Shown here one piece after another: positions 24,280-39,200 of a stretch of DNA of 64,000 bases (its first letter is position 1; every line of letters begins with the position of its first letter). Below the pieces are notes generated by a model. The model saw only the letters and a program-made list of their open reading frames with translations, was not told where the DNA came from and ran no database searches. This stretch comes from Oegoconia quadripuncta (lineage: Eukaryota > Arthropoda > Insecta > Lepidoptera > Autostichidae). Made by a program: the position numbers and the translations under genes. The stretch covers positions 12,771,315-12,835,314 of the forward strand of contig OX438742.1 in assembly GCA_949316235.1 (NCBI GenBank). The letters run 5' to 3'.

Positions 24280-27200
24280 CTGTGGACAAATAGTTACATT
24301 TATATAAAAGGCCGTACCCGGCAATGGAGAATGGGACCAACCTGTCTCTGGCCGTGGGTGTCGCTCGAGTGGGTGTGTGGGTGTGTGGGTGTGTGGGTGT
24401 GTGGGTGTGTGTGTGGGTGTGTGGGTGTGTGGGTGTGTGGGTGTGTGTGTGTGCGTGCGTGTGTGTGTGAATGAATGAATTTTACCACAGACAAGCATAA
24501 GGTTTGTTAAATAAATAGGCTAATAAAATGTTGATATTATTAATTTATTTTACTCAACGAGCACCTGCTCATGGCACAGATCGAAAACGAAGAGAGCGAG
24601 CAACGTTTGTGTTGCCACTTATCAAACATACAATATAAGGCTGTTCACAGACAATCATTGACATATTGTATGTTCTGTACTAAACAAGAGTTGGGCGGGG
24701 CCAAAATGGGGAATTCAAGCATTAATTACAAAGCTTGAATTTTATTTTCATTAATGGGTAAACGACACAATTTTGTATAGAAACGCAGAAATACCTTATT
24801 CTTGTAATCGTATAACATCCCTTTTCTTGCGTCGAGGATCAAAAATAATAACTTCAGTATGTATTTGTTGTTTGTGACGTATATCTCTCACTAAATTCTC
24901 TATAAAACTTCTTACTTAATATCTATACTTGCTAAATTTTTGTGTGGTTAAAGCAAACATACACATCCTTGATATATGCAGTCTCTATAATTCCCAGTGT
25001 CCCTGGTTCGTTTAAGAAAATTATAAAATCTGGAGAATCGGCCATCAACCATATTTCATGACTATTACACGCAAAAACTTATTAGTTTTGTTTATTATTT
25101 TGGAGACATAGAGATTATAAAATTCTGACTATCTCATAAATGGTCATGAACCCTCGGCGATATTTTCTTTTCTTTATCGAATCATAAATTGTAAATATAC
25201 TTATTTAAACACAGCAACCCTTGAGCTTGTTGCTCGTTCTTCTATGGGGAGTCTGCCTTGTGAATGTGCGATTATTATATGTCATGACATTTTCAAATGT
25301 TATTTTCTAACTTACGAAATAAAGAGTTTGAGTTTATTCAATTTAAAGTTTAGTATTCGATTTGGTTGGTGGTAGGGCATTTTAATTTGTCCACCTGTTC
25401 AACTACCACCATTTTATGCATGTCTGCATTCAAGCAATTTGAGACAAGATATCCAGTTCCCCGAATAAGTTACAAATACCGAGTAAGCGCGCTTCCACCT
25501 TCGCCCTCTTCTTCACTTATCATCAGGTGTGATTAAATTCAAGCGCTAACCAGTTGTGCATTAAAAAAATTCGTATCGACCAAGGTGCATACTTTGTAGA
25601 TAACTTACCTTGCTAGCCTCGAGCAGCTCTAGCCGTGAGTCCTTGACTAAACACTGCAATGGTATGGTGACGTCGATAATTTCGCTGTAGGCTGCGGGTG
25701 ACTCAGCGGTGGGACTATCCCCCGCCTGCTCGGTGGAGACGTCGTGCGTTGTCGCTCCTGCAATATATAAACGGTTGTCGCACTTATTCGGCCTGCATTC
25801 CAAGGATTAACTTTTACACCAGATTTTAAATTGATATCTTCAATTACTCCTAAAAGTACAGTTTTTACATAGGAAAGATGATTTATTATATGTGTAAATA
25901 AAACATGGAATTAATGAGGAACAAAAATGGAGCATGAAGCAATGAACACAGGGATAAAATCCAAATTAAAGAATTCAAACCAGTGGGTAACAACTTCGTA
26001 GGGCGAAAGCGAAATAGAACACTTGTCCATAATTACGCTCTCGTATTCAATAATTAACTTACCTGAAGGAAGTTTTCCGTAAAGTGCCCGTAATATAACC
26101 AGCCCCTTTTTCTTCTCCTCGTCTGACCTGATCCTGGCATAGGTTTCCCGCATTAATTCTATTGTCGCTCGCGCTTGACGCTGCATCTCTTGTAACCTGT
26201 AAAATAAATAATTAGTAAACTCCATATAATCCACACTAATATATAAATAAATGTGAAAGTAACTCTGCCTGTCTGTCCATTCGTTATCTTTTCACAAGTA
26301 AACTTCTGAACCGATCGTATTAAAATTTGGTTGGAGGTATTCTGGGACCTGGAGAAGGACATATATAGAGTACTTTACATCCTGAAATAATCTGCGATGA
26401 AGTAATTCCACACTGGTGAAAAGCTAGTACTATAAATGCAAAAGTAACTCCAGGACTTGGAGATGTGCATAAGCTTATTTTTTTTACACTTTTGCATATA
26501 AGCATACACACTAAACAAAAAAAAACCAGGACACTATTAAAAATATACAAAAGGCGAGCTTGTTTATTTCTAAACAGTTTATTGTTCAAAAGAAAATAAA
26601 TAAGCTACTTTACATCAGGAAAAAACTGCGATAAAATAATTCCCGCACGGGCGAAAAGCTAGTATTGTAATTGCGAAAATAACTCTGAGACCTGGAGGCG
26701 ATCATAAGCTTGTTTATAAGTTTGTAAACGCTTTATTGTACAAAAGAAAATAAATAGGCTACTTTACATCCTGAAAAAATCTGCGATAAAGTAACTCCAC
26801 ACGGGCGAAAAGCTACTATTGTCAAGGCGAAAATAACACTGGGACCTGGTGGCGAACATAAGCTTGCTTATTTGTAAACGCTTTGTTGTACAAAAGAAAA
26901 TAAATACAAAAGAAAATAAATAAGCTACTTTTTATCCTGAAAAAAATCTGCCATAAAGTAATCCCACACGGAATAAAGTAAGTAATCATTCAGAGTAAAT
27001 CCATGCCCGTGAAGCCGTCGGCGAAAAACTGGTAAATCAATAGTCCAAAAACACGAAATGATAGGAAAGTATTACATCATCACAAATCTCTGGTGGCAGT
27101 CACTGTATCAGGCATGCGAGTTGGCAATAGCAGATTCTAGTAAATGGTCTTTATTTTTGTGAATTCTGAATTTAAATAAATGCTGTTTCTATTCCTTCTT

Positions 27201-30200
27201 TGTTAGACAGCAGTTAATTAGACATGCTTAAATATAATGTTACCTTTCATAGTTAGCTTCCATAGACCTCTGTCGCTCGCGTTCCTGTCTATCCCTGGCG
27301 ATAGGGTCGAGAACCAGCTTCTTAAGTACTAGCCAGGATACAAGCGGCACCACCGTCGCATAGAATACCGGTGAAGGCATTACTTCCTCGCACAGGTGGA
27401 TAGGGACCACTATGGTCTGCGTTGAGCAAGTCCACCTGGAAATAGCAGGAGTGGATTCGTCAGTTAGGTGAGATAATAGCTACTTTAAGGCTTCAAATTT
27501 ATTTCTGCCGCCAACATAAATGTAAGCTTTGTTATGTTCCAGTGTAAAAGTTAGGTCATAATATGTTCCTGTGAAGAACGCAATCATGTGCAAAAAGAGG
27601 TCCATAAAAGACTGCTGACCACGCAAGTATTCCTTTGCTTGTGGTAAGTGATTTACAGTTACCAAGAAAGCACGCAAAAATTGGCTAAAGATTAACATTG
27701 ACATATCAATAACCGGGCCAAGACCACAAAGATATTTAGCTTTTTATGGATATCCCGTACCTATGGGTCCAGGGCAAGAAGACGATGATTGATAGCCCGT
27801 ACCTATTGCAAAGTTATAAAAAACCTATCACGGAATAGTAAATCGTCAAAAAAAGTGGTCCTTGAGGCCTATGTTTAGCACTCACTTGAGCTTCAGCATG
27901 ACTCCGCTCGGCACGCCGAGCATAACTGCAGCAGATACGCTGCTGTTTTGTGACACTTTCTTCTCCGCCCCGTATTCGGCGATAGCACCAAATGTGCCGA
28001 ATCTGTAAATAAATACTGCATTACTCCATATTTTCCCTAATTAAAATGCCCAAATAGACATACCTACTACCTGACCACAAACTAGCTATTTTGAGAAACA
28101 GGATACATATTCTGGCAGAAGCTGGTATAACGTGCAGTTCCGAGGTCATTTGGAGAGCAAAACGAAGTTGGTTACAAAAACGTTAGGTGTGCTAAATTAC
28201 AATTGCATAAAAATAGAATTAAAAAGCTACTATTACTAATTTTCGCTTGAATCTTTATAAGCAGACGCCATTTGTATTTTGCGGGTGTTCAAAATAAGTT
28301 CGCTTCTTTCATTATTCCTATTTAGGCATCCAATCCGGATCCTTTGCGTGGCACATTCGAATGCAATGAACCAGGTAGTCCATGGTTTAATACCAGCAAG
28401 TAATAATAATTGATTATAATGCACATCAAAGCATAAGGCCTAATTACGCAAGCATGACTCACTTGGCGGGCTTTTGTTAGTAAGGAGGCCTAGTAGCAGT
28501 TGATTCCCAATCTCATTATTAGATATATCTTTATTCGAGGATCCTAGTTTAGACGTTAAGTGTTTCATGGATAAATTCGTTGTTTCGTGATCCAATTTCT
28601 TCGTTTTAGAGGAACGAGTATATGCTTTCGTCGTTAAGATTATTCGTTATTGCAAACTTTTGGATCCGTGTGATTCGGAGTAGAGCATCATCAAAAGCAG
28701 TAAAATTATTGATCTTTTCAAATATTTAGACATTGGCAGACATACAGTTGGCGGTAAAATTGAGAAGGAAAATATTGATGGATGAGAGGTTATAGACATG
28801 GACATATAAAACACAAATAAATAATAAAGACTTCAATAAACGGTTTTTTCGCGACGCCAAAATAATTTAGAAATAAACATATGAGAAACAATGCACATTC
28901 CCATTGCAATCTGACGTAACTTGGTAGAATTCCTACTAGAAACCTCTTTGGTATAAATAAATTACTTCAATAAATCGAAAGACTGGGATCTTTTGAGAAA
29001 TTGCCATTCACCGAACATAGGTACATTATTTAGATCAAATACTATCCTGCGTAACTATTTTCTTTGAAATCGGTTCCTGTAGGCCACCCACTTGGTTTAA
29101 CGACTGCCTTCAATTGACAACAACTGGAACCGACTTAATGCTTAACGTGTCCTCCAAAAGGGCTACTAGTGATGATCATTCAATCAAGGGTACAGAATTA
29201 ACAAAGTAATAGAAATACAATCGCTAATCTCCTAGTCTCTTATAAAATAGTAAAATATGAGCTATTTATCATCTAGTATGTAGAAAATAATCACATTTTC
29301 TTTTCAGTCTGTCTCGGACTAAAATAAATTACAAGCATATTCATATAGCAATTTAAAAATGAATAAGTACCTACTATGGATAATTAAAACCGTCATGGAA
29401 ATTATCACTTTTACTTTATCGCATAATTGTTAAGTTATCACGCAATACAAGAGGGCCATTCACTAGCAATAAAGGAGTGTTACCCATTCACATCGAAGGC
29501 TCAGTATAGAATACAGACATTATGCTTGCGAACTTCTAGACCAGCAAATATCCTCATAGTGTGTTCCATCACATATAAGAGAATAATAGTTCTATACATT
29601 ATACAGAGAATTATATCGATGCAGGTGGAGGCGCGACCTAATGCGAGCAGCGTACACAACTGTGTTTCGTCACAGGGTAGCCAAAATGATAAAAGTTGTG
29701 AAATTGAATACTCGCAGTTGCGACTGACTATTCGGAGCGGGTTATTCGGAGGTTAATATCATTAAAATAAATAAATAGTAATACAGTCTGATAAGTTGTT
29801 CATATTGTAATACTTGTAGGACAATTTTCTAGGGTAGGCACTGCCTTTCTGTCAGTACAATTCAATCAAATCAAAGTAAAACCCTCCACCACACCAGAAC
29901 ATAACCAAGTATTTCGCAAAGGCTAACATTTGTTAAAATTACTTTATATACCTTACATCATTTATTTGCGCCGCCAAATAAAAAGTATTACTCGATACTC
30001 ACTTCAAAGCCAGCCGCAATTTCATATCGTGCTGGGGTAGCTTCCTCATGATGTTCAGTGATATAAACGAATGCGGATTGCCGATCTGTAGGGCGGTATT
30101 GGTGTGGTATTTCTCCGAATCGCGCACGTAAATCGAAGTCATAGATGAGCCACCTTGCCCACCGGCACGGTACGTTAGGTATCCCACCGAATGCGCGTCT

Positions 30201-33200
30201 AGTTGAAGTGCCATAGCTAGAACACAATTATCTTATTTATTATTTAAATACTCAAGCACTTACTTTTACTTCGAAGTTGTAACTCAGACAGCTTTCAACA
30301 TTTTGAAAATGCCAATAACAACATAAACAAGACGGTTTCGCCGTTGTCTTCTGAACATAGGTCTCTCCAAAGTATTTCTATTTGGAATGGTCCCATGAAT
30401 TTATATAGATTCACAAAACTTACTGTCAAGGACACATATAGCCATAAAAACATCAAATAAAGAAAACGATATTACATTACCTACCTAAATAAATAATGAA
30501 ATAGTGCTGCCTAATTATAATGATCAATTATTCATTCTTAATTGCACACAAAACTTAGGCACAAAACAGTGAAAATAACTTATTAAGTTGAGCTAATTTC
30601 TGACAGACAAACAATATATCGAAAATTTACTAGAAATAAATAGAATCCATACAATTGAACAATTTAAACTATACTAATAATAAATAAATAAATATCTTTG
30701 CACATACACACAGCGCCATCTAGTTCCACACTAAGCAACTAGGCTTGTACAATGGATACCAGATGGTGGATAAACTACACAAATACATATTATAAATGAA
30801 AAACATCCATAACTCGGGAACACATGTCTGTATTCATCATACAAACATAAATGCCCCTAGCAGGATTCGAACCCGCGACCTTTTGGTATAGCAGTCAGAG
30901 TTTCTAACTACTACACCAAATCAACTACAAATACACGCTAATATAATAATATAAATCTACATATTACAAGTCAGGCTGTACTAAATTAAACAAAATAAAT
31001 AAACTATCACATAGTAGGAAAGGTATAGTTATAGGAAAGCGAAAAGAAACGTAGAGCTTTGACAAAAAGATTCTCCCGGTTATATGCAGGGAATTTGTTC
31101 CACAACTGTGCAGCTCGTACTGTGTGTGATTTAAGAAAGGAATTGGAGGAAGGATAATTAAAGTTTGGTTAAATAAGGCCATCTAGAACTGGAAGGAGGC
31201 GGTAACAAGTTAACAGGGGAACGCAGATACTCAGTGCCCGCAAGAATACCAAGTAATTTTTAAGGGGACGGATACGATATGAACACGTCGATGGAGACGG
31301 ACAGGGAGCCACTTACCCCGAGTGAAATTCAAAAAAGAGGTTAAACTTTCACAGTTCGAAAATTATCGAATGTTCAGGTTCTGCAAACACTACATTCTCG
31401 CCAGAAGTTCAATAATGGGCAACGAATGAATGAGTTCACAAAATACAATTCAACGTACTTGATATTAGGCTCGGTGATATCCCTCGAGGTGTAAACTGTA
31501 AAACAGTACCACAGTTCAAGAACATGAGTCTTGATAACGTCCGGAATATTTTAAAACCGAGTAGTGGACCATTTCCGATACCAAATTCGCATTCTGTCCA
31601 GCCCTTTTCTGAACTTAAATGACGGTTGGACATGTTCACTGATCCAGTACCTGAAATTTAATCATGGAATCAATGTTATACTTAAATAACTCTTCGGGTA
31701 TTGAATATTATGTAGCCTACGTATATTGAAAGCTGGAATGTGTAGTGCAGCTAACGTCGGCGCGGCTGTAATCAGACTTCAGATATGCGCACATAATTAT
31801 ATTCCTCTATTTATTCATTTTTATGTGATTGCTTTTGCTGTCTGTGCTGTACTGTAGAACCTAGGAAGTCCCACGGATATAAAACACGCTTATGTGTCTA
31901 ACTCTCATACATAAATTATTTGATTCCCTACCACAGGACTTAATTAGTATAAAAATATAGAGGTCTCGCTACAGTACGTATTATCCTTAGTACACGATTC
32001 CATTTTAAAAACGAATAAATACAGGTATAAATACCTATTCCATTCTGAGTAGATATGTTTCCAGATAAAGTCATAGTGTTCCTTAGCGTTACAGGTGCAT
32101 CAATTGACTGTTGAATAGTCATGCCTGACACTTCAATATTCGGTATAATTGTTGCGTCTTCCCTAAAAGAAAAAAAATAAGCTATATTACATAATTAATT
32201 GGTCGGGCCAACTCCCCTTTATTGGTCTAACTTCAAAGGTAATTAATTTTATTGCCAGCTCTTTCCCCATTGGGCAAAATTGACAATTGAAGCATTACTA
32301 TTAGTCAATCTTGACCGTTGGAGAAGAAGGTCAATATAATTGAAGTTAGACAATACGAAGGCATATCTGTCATGTTTCCTGAATGGGGTTCAGAGCCATA
32401 CCATGCTGCAATCATGCCTTGAAATCAGCATCATCAGCATTAAATCGGTGCATCCACAAGCTTATTTCCTCCAGAGCAACTTAGAAATTCTAAAACTAGT
32501 ATTTGTGTGTGGTTGTTGTTTAGTTACAATATCCAATAATTGATCCACATAAATGACAACAGCAGAAATAAATAGAAACAAAAAAGACTGATTAATTGAA
32601 AGCGCCCTGACATATTTTCTGTGTCAGTCAGTGCATACGTGTCGAGCAATTTAAAACTATTTTGTAAACAAGCAGTAACACATTAAATTGAAAAATTTTA
32701 GCAATTCACTCATGTTTTAGACTTGAATTATTTTCGATCTTATTACTGTTAGTAAATTAGTTATTCTGTTAACAACCTGTTTGGTGTAGTGGTTAGAAAC
32801 TCTGCTGCTATACCAAAAGGTAGCGGGTTCGAATCCCGCTAGGGGCATATGTTTGTATGATGAATACAGACATCCCGAGTTATGGAAGTTTTTCATTTAT
32901 ATATGTATTTATTTACAAAAAAAATGTATTTGTGTAGTTTATCAACCATGTATCTATAATACAAGCCTAGTTGTTTAGTGTGGAACTAGATAGCGCTGTG
33001 TGTATGTGCAAAGATATTTATTTATTTATATATTATGTAAATCAATGGCTATTTAAAAAGAAAATTTAAAACGCGGTTGTTGATATTCAACCATATAAAA
33101 AATGCATTCGAATCTCAAAAAAGCACTACCAGCAAGTTAACCTAGTCGTCAATTCCAGCTAGGCCAGTTGTCTGTCACAAATCCATCAATATGCACTGGG

Positions 33201-36200
33201 CCTGCTTGATGGATTACGGAACATACCCTCTCCGAGTGAGAGGAGACTGTGCCCAACAATGGGGACTGTAAGGCTGTAGATGATGATGATCCTACATATA
33301 GTAGTGTTATTTGTACATACTTACAGGATTTCGTACTCATCGTAGTATTTCATGAACATATCTGTAGCGTTGATAGACAGTGTGATAGTGCCACGTGGGT
33401 TGGCACTCTGTTGCAGTCTCCTTTCTTCTCTCTCTCTCTTTAACCTGTGATTGAAGACGGAATAATTTATATAAGTATTTGTACGGGATATAGCCGTCTA
33501 GTTTAGCGGTCATAATAACGACGGTGTACGGCAGCTACCATATACCGTCAGTGGAGCTACCATGTACCAACGTTCATCAGTGGACAGCCTGGGGCTGATT
33601 TGGTGAATAATGATGGTGATATGTATTGGGTACTAATTTCATTTAAAAATGATAGGGAACATTTGCCTAGAGTAATGTATGGACCATTCAATTGAATACC
33701 AAGGCTGGACTTTTCCTGCATTATACTCGTAGGTCCTAATGCATGAGGCTCCGTGGTATTATCCAAAAAATCCTAACCAACCATTCTGAGCAGCGCAGGT
33801 TGCTATAAAAGTCCGCCATACATTACGATCAGGTTAGGCATTCCATTGAATAGTTAATTTAACCATCTGCCTACGACATTTACATCATCACACTGTGGTT
33901 ATACCTACTGTTGGGTGAAGACTTTACTGTTCCTAACATCTCCAAACATTTACACCTCGCCTTGTGGTGCTTCTGGCATCTACACACATTTTTAAGAAGT
34001 CAGACCACAACCCAGCGCAGAGCTAACGATTTGTGTCGACACCTGTACTGTCTATGTTTTGGGAGGGATACTTTACTATATTTTGTGAGGGAGGGTAACA
34101 CTAAAGCCTTCGCCAAAGGGCGCTTATATAATTTCCGTCATACGGCACGGTATTCGAGCCGGCAACACTAGTCATGCTTTTATAATTACACTATAAAATC
34201 ATTTTTGGTTTGCGTTTCCAAAGAGCGGTCATATTCTCTGGGAGACAGAGAATACTTATTCTATATATTTGTAAATACAACAATGCACAGAAAGACAAAT
34301 TATATTTCTAAATGCGTCACATCTTAGATTAATGATTGGTCTCCGCGCCGCTACGACTAGATACCGCACTATGAAGAAAAAACAGGTTCCTGAATGCGGC
34401 AACTCAATATTGTAGTGTGTAGATTTATACAGTACTTACTGATGGTATGTGATGCCAGTATCTTTCTTGTTTTTTGTAGTATTGTTATTACATAGTTTGA
34501 CTACGCAAACCGGCATTTTGCTTCAGTCTTAAAGCAAAATTTGAGAATTTGAAATTTGAACTTGTGGCGTGACTGGCGCGGGTACGCCGAATACGGCGTA
34601 GTATTTGTTGCCGCATTTTTCGAGTACGCCGACGGTATCTAGTCGTAGCGGCGCGGAGACCAATCATTAATCTATGGCGTCACATATTGTAGACAATAAA
34701 ATTCTATTGTTTATCTGTTACCGGGTCGCATTTGGCATACCGGGTAAGAAAGTATTAGCGCCATCCGTTATTTAAAGTAAAATACTTAGGTTATACTATA
34801 CACTTGGTAAGCTCAGGAAGACTTAAAAAAGTTTTTCTGTTGTATGGCATTAAGTCATTTTAGCTACACCACTTACGCTACTGGAACTGAAGCAAACAAA
34901 CAAGAAGTGGCTGGGGCACGGCGTGCGGGCGACCTGCTCACGCAAACGAAAATAATTTTCTTGTACATACACAACTACACTTTCAACATTGTGCTAGGGG
35001 ACGGCACGTTAGATCGTTGACAGCCACGGCAGGTCGTTAGCGCCGACGGTGAATTAAAAGTGTCTTCATACGATTCTTTACATTTTGCTTTCCTATTTGT
35101 TCGTGACGGTCAAATGTGACGTTGCCGTGTCGTTCGACGGCAAATTATAAAAGCGCCTAAATAGAGAGCGGCGCGGTGTGATGGACGTTACTACATACGC
35201 CATCGCCGCCCCGCACCGCCCTCAATGTGACGTCGCCAATACGTAGGTCACACTAAAAGTTTTGCGTAACTTAAAAAAACAACATGTTATATAACCAAAA
35301 TATTATGTTTATTGCTTTTCAAAATACTCTCCTTTACATTTTAAACATTTTTTCATGCGATCGAACAATTTTTTAAAACAGGAGGACCACAGATCTGAAA
35401 GCATGTTTTCTATGTGCTGATTGAACGCTATCACTGCCTCTTCGGAGTTGGTAAAAGTGAAACCTCTCATCAAATCTTTGATTTTGGGAAAAATACAGAA
35501 ATCACAGGGTGCTAGGTCGGGGCTATGTGCAGGATGGGTGACGAGTTGTACTTTTTCGGAAGCTAAAAATGACTTTGTTTTGTTGGCCGTGTGTGAAGAA
35601 GCGTTGTCATGATGTAGGAGAACGCGGCTTTTTGGTCGTCTTTCGTAAACTTTTTCTAACACCCTGGGTAAACAAATGGTAGAATACCACTCGGCATTAA
35701 CACTCTTTTGATCTTCAAGTGGAATTGTGCAGATGGGACCCATAGCTGAGAAAAAAAACGCGATCATTTTTTTACCAACGTTTCTCGCCTGCCTCACTTT
35801 TGTAGGCCTGTTCTCATTTTCAAACACCCATTCACAAGATTGCTGTTTTTTTCGGGTTCAAAACAATAAATCCACGTTTCGTCTCCTGTGACAATGTCAT
35901 AAACAGCATTAGAATGTCCGTGGTCGTACTTCAGTAGCATCTGTGAGCACCATTCCACGTGAGCCCGCTTCTGCTCCGCTGTCAGTTCATGAGGGATCCA
36001 ACGAACTTTTAATTCTTCATGTAAAATTTTCTGTATTTGGCTCGTACCAATCCCCAATAGTCCTTTAATTTAATTAGCCGCTTAACAGTAGCCACATTAT
36101 TTTCGTTCGTTAACAAATTCAGCAAACCATCGCCTCACGGTGCTCAAACAAGGTACTTCTCTCCCAAAAGCATTTTGAACACGAGCAGCACAGTCTTGCG

Positions 36201-39200
36201 GAGAGAGAGAACTTTTAAAATCATAAAAAATCATCTCTAAAATCTTTTCGACATAATTCCATTTTCGTTGCGTACGTAGAACTGTGATGTGTGATAAAAA
36301 ACAAATGATTTCCCGCCAATTTTTTTTTATTACTAAGAAGGTTGCAAGTCGTTTCAAAATATTCTAGTAGTCTAGTTCCCATTAGCTAGAAGTGCAAAAC
36401 TTTTAGTGTGCCCCATGTACACCTCAACTGCACATACCGCCGCCACGCCGCCGCCCGCGCCGCTCGCCGTCCTCTGTTTGGCGAAGGCATGAAAATTTTT
36501 TGGATCTCAAAAAGGGGAAATCTAGCAAATATATTCATATATTATGAATATTTGAAAGACAATATTGTCTTTCACAACAATACCCGATGACGGACCACTT
36601 TTCTTGGGTGATCTATTCCAGAGCTTTTTGGTAGGGACTCACATTTCTTCAGCATTGGGGAAACGAGTACATCGGTGTTAATCCTTTATTCTTTAAGGAT
36701 AGTGCAATAAAGACATTGTCAAAAACTTGGTTATTTATCTAGCTGATGGACTGAGACGTTGTTATGATGTAGGTGTATTCTACTTCGAGGGTGCTTTCAA
36801 TTTTTTCTAAAACAATCAGCAAACAAATGTTAAGTTAAGCCTGTGGACGGGGCTTTTCCTGCCTGCTCAGTTAAAACTATACAATATAAATATACTTTAT
36901 TACACAAAGGGCAAACAAAACAAAAAACGGTAGGAACAGACAGAACAGTGGCTAAATGGACAAGGAAGCTCGTGCAAACCGAATCTGTACATACCACTTT
37001 CTATTTTGGGGTGCATCACATTTGATATAAAAACATATCACTTAATTTTATATGATAAAATTGATATAACGTTCATATTATAAAATTTCCGTTTAACATA
37101 AAATACTTAATATAATTAACATTGAAATGGATGTATTTTGAATGCTATATCATTCGTTTTTAAACGACTTCAAAAAAGGAGGAGGTTCTGTATTCGGGGC
37201 GTATTTTTTTTTTTATATCATACAATAGTTATTACACACCCTGTCTTTTGGGAGCTGTCATGTAAAGTGTTTCCGCGGTGTGGCCAACTGAGGAACTTTA
37301 TCTGTTACAAGTATTTACTAGATTTAATAAAAGCCCTTCTTTACCTTTCATATTCATCTCTAATCTCTCTGGGTGTCCGTGTACGGAAAATTACTTCCCA
37401 GCCCTCTACCTCCAGTCCACGCTTACCTACAAACAACAATTTTTTTAATATGATAACCTAACTTTTCACTGGTTTAATTGTCGGCCGCAACACAGACACA
37501 ATTAAAAATTCATTACTTGCAGATGCCAGGTAACACAGTCACAGTCGCATTTACTATTTGTTTTCGATTAGCAGAGGTAAACACCATCTAGCACTTGAAT
37601 GGGTTACCACTAGTGACGCTTTAGTTCAAATAGACTGCCAGATGGCCACTAGTCTGAACAAACACACTAATCTACAATGAGCGGTGGGTAATGGCCATTA
37701 CCCCAATGGACCGTGGGGATGAGCAAGGCTGTTGATGATGATTAATCATAGACAAACAAGAGATATTTATTACCACATAATGTATAATCACATGACTTAT
37801 TTAACACATTCTCTGCCAACTACGAGTATATAGTGAACAAGTTTTTTTTGTAAACCTTGACCACACACAATTCCTCAAAAAACAATTTAAATAAAAAAAT
37901 ATAGGCTAAATGCTTTCTGGTAGACTGGAATAGGATGAACCTTCCTCTTCCCAAGGGTGTCGTAAAAGGCGACTAAATGATTGTGACTGAAACAGCAGGA
38001 TACAACAGTAATGAGCAGCAGTATTATTGATGAACCAGCCTGCCCTACCATAAATATAAAATAAATAATTACCATAAATAAATATAAAATGAATAATTAC
38101 CTAAAGTATCATAAATGGCCCTTTTATGGTTGTCTGATAGGACTTCATATGCCTCCTTGACTTTGTTGAATATTTGCTCGGCCCATTTCTGCTTATTTGG
38201 ATCCTGGCTGTGCTTGTCTGGGTGAAACATGCGAGAAAACCGACGGTATGCACTGTTTATCTCTTCGGGGGTTGCCTGGGGTACAAGTTGAATTACATTA
38301 CATTATTACATTAATTTCAAAGAGATACTAGCCTGTTTATGACAAGCCAACCACGAGCTCATGTTGTGGGAAATAATCATTGCTAATAGCATGATCATAA
38401 GGTAACCATCCCAAGTTAAGATCAAACCTTCCAACCTCAATTACAGGAATTACAAATATATGTTGTCATATCCTAAGATGACGAAAATAATGTTTCTGAC
38501 TTGACCTCCAGGTCAAGTTTTAATTTTTTTTCTCACAGTAATATCCTACATTTAATTCTCGCTATTGGCTTGTTTTGAATGCAAATTATAATTGAATAGA
38601 ATGACATGATCTAGGATTCTGCCTTCTGTGTTGTTGGTTGACGCACGCGGTCGCGAGAATTTGTGTTATTTGTGTACTATTTTACAATATCTGTGTTGTT
38701 TGGGTTGCTTGCGGTAAGTATATTAATATATTACCGGTATTAATGTTTATTTATGATGGAGGTGGAAGATAAGTTACCTCCTGATAAAGATAACCCTCAA
38801 AGTCAGGATGCTCCAAAGCACGAATTATCTCCGGACATCTTTTCTCAAAGTCAAGTAAAAGAAAAAATGAATCGTAAAAGACATATTGATTCAGATACTC
38901 CATCTAATCAAAATAAAAAAACCATTATAGATCCCGACCTTGCCTCTGCCTCAGTACAGGATATTTTCAAACATGCTTGTCTTACCGAAGACAAGATGTA
39001 CACTCAGGATGACAAAGCCCCGTTCATAGTCCATGTTTCTCGTACATCCCCTGACCCAGCTGCTGGGGACACCATTCGCCCCATCAAATTCGGTCAATTC
39101 CTATATAGAAACAACATTCTAAATATCACCGAAGATGGAATTAAGCGGATTGGACGCAACAGAATCTCTGTAGAATTTACATCTGCTGATTCAGCCAACA

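Noticed and set aside
24022..24474. 150-codon plus-strand frame ending in a Cys/Val/Gly repeat
   Set aside because: It is antisense to DNAJC11 exon 12 and then translates the GT minisatellite.
29427..29756. 109-codon plus-strand frame in a DNAJC11 intron
   Set aside because: No family resemblance, no good splice or start context, and it lies antisense within intron 7.
35150..35245. GC-rich run before the broken mariner as a gene promoter or CpG island
   Set aside because: It is short, lies inside a DNAJC11 intron and looks like flanking repeat DNA split by the mariner; no exon follows.
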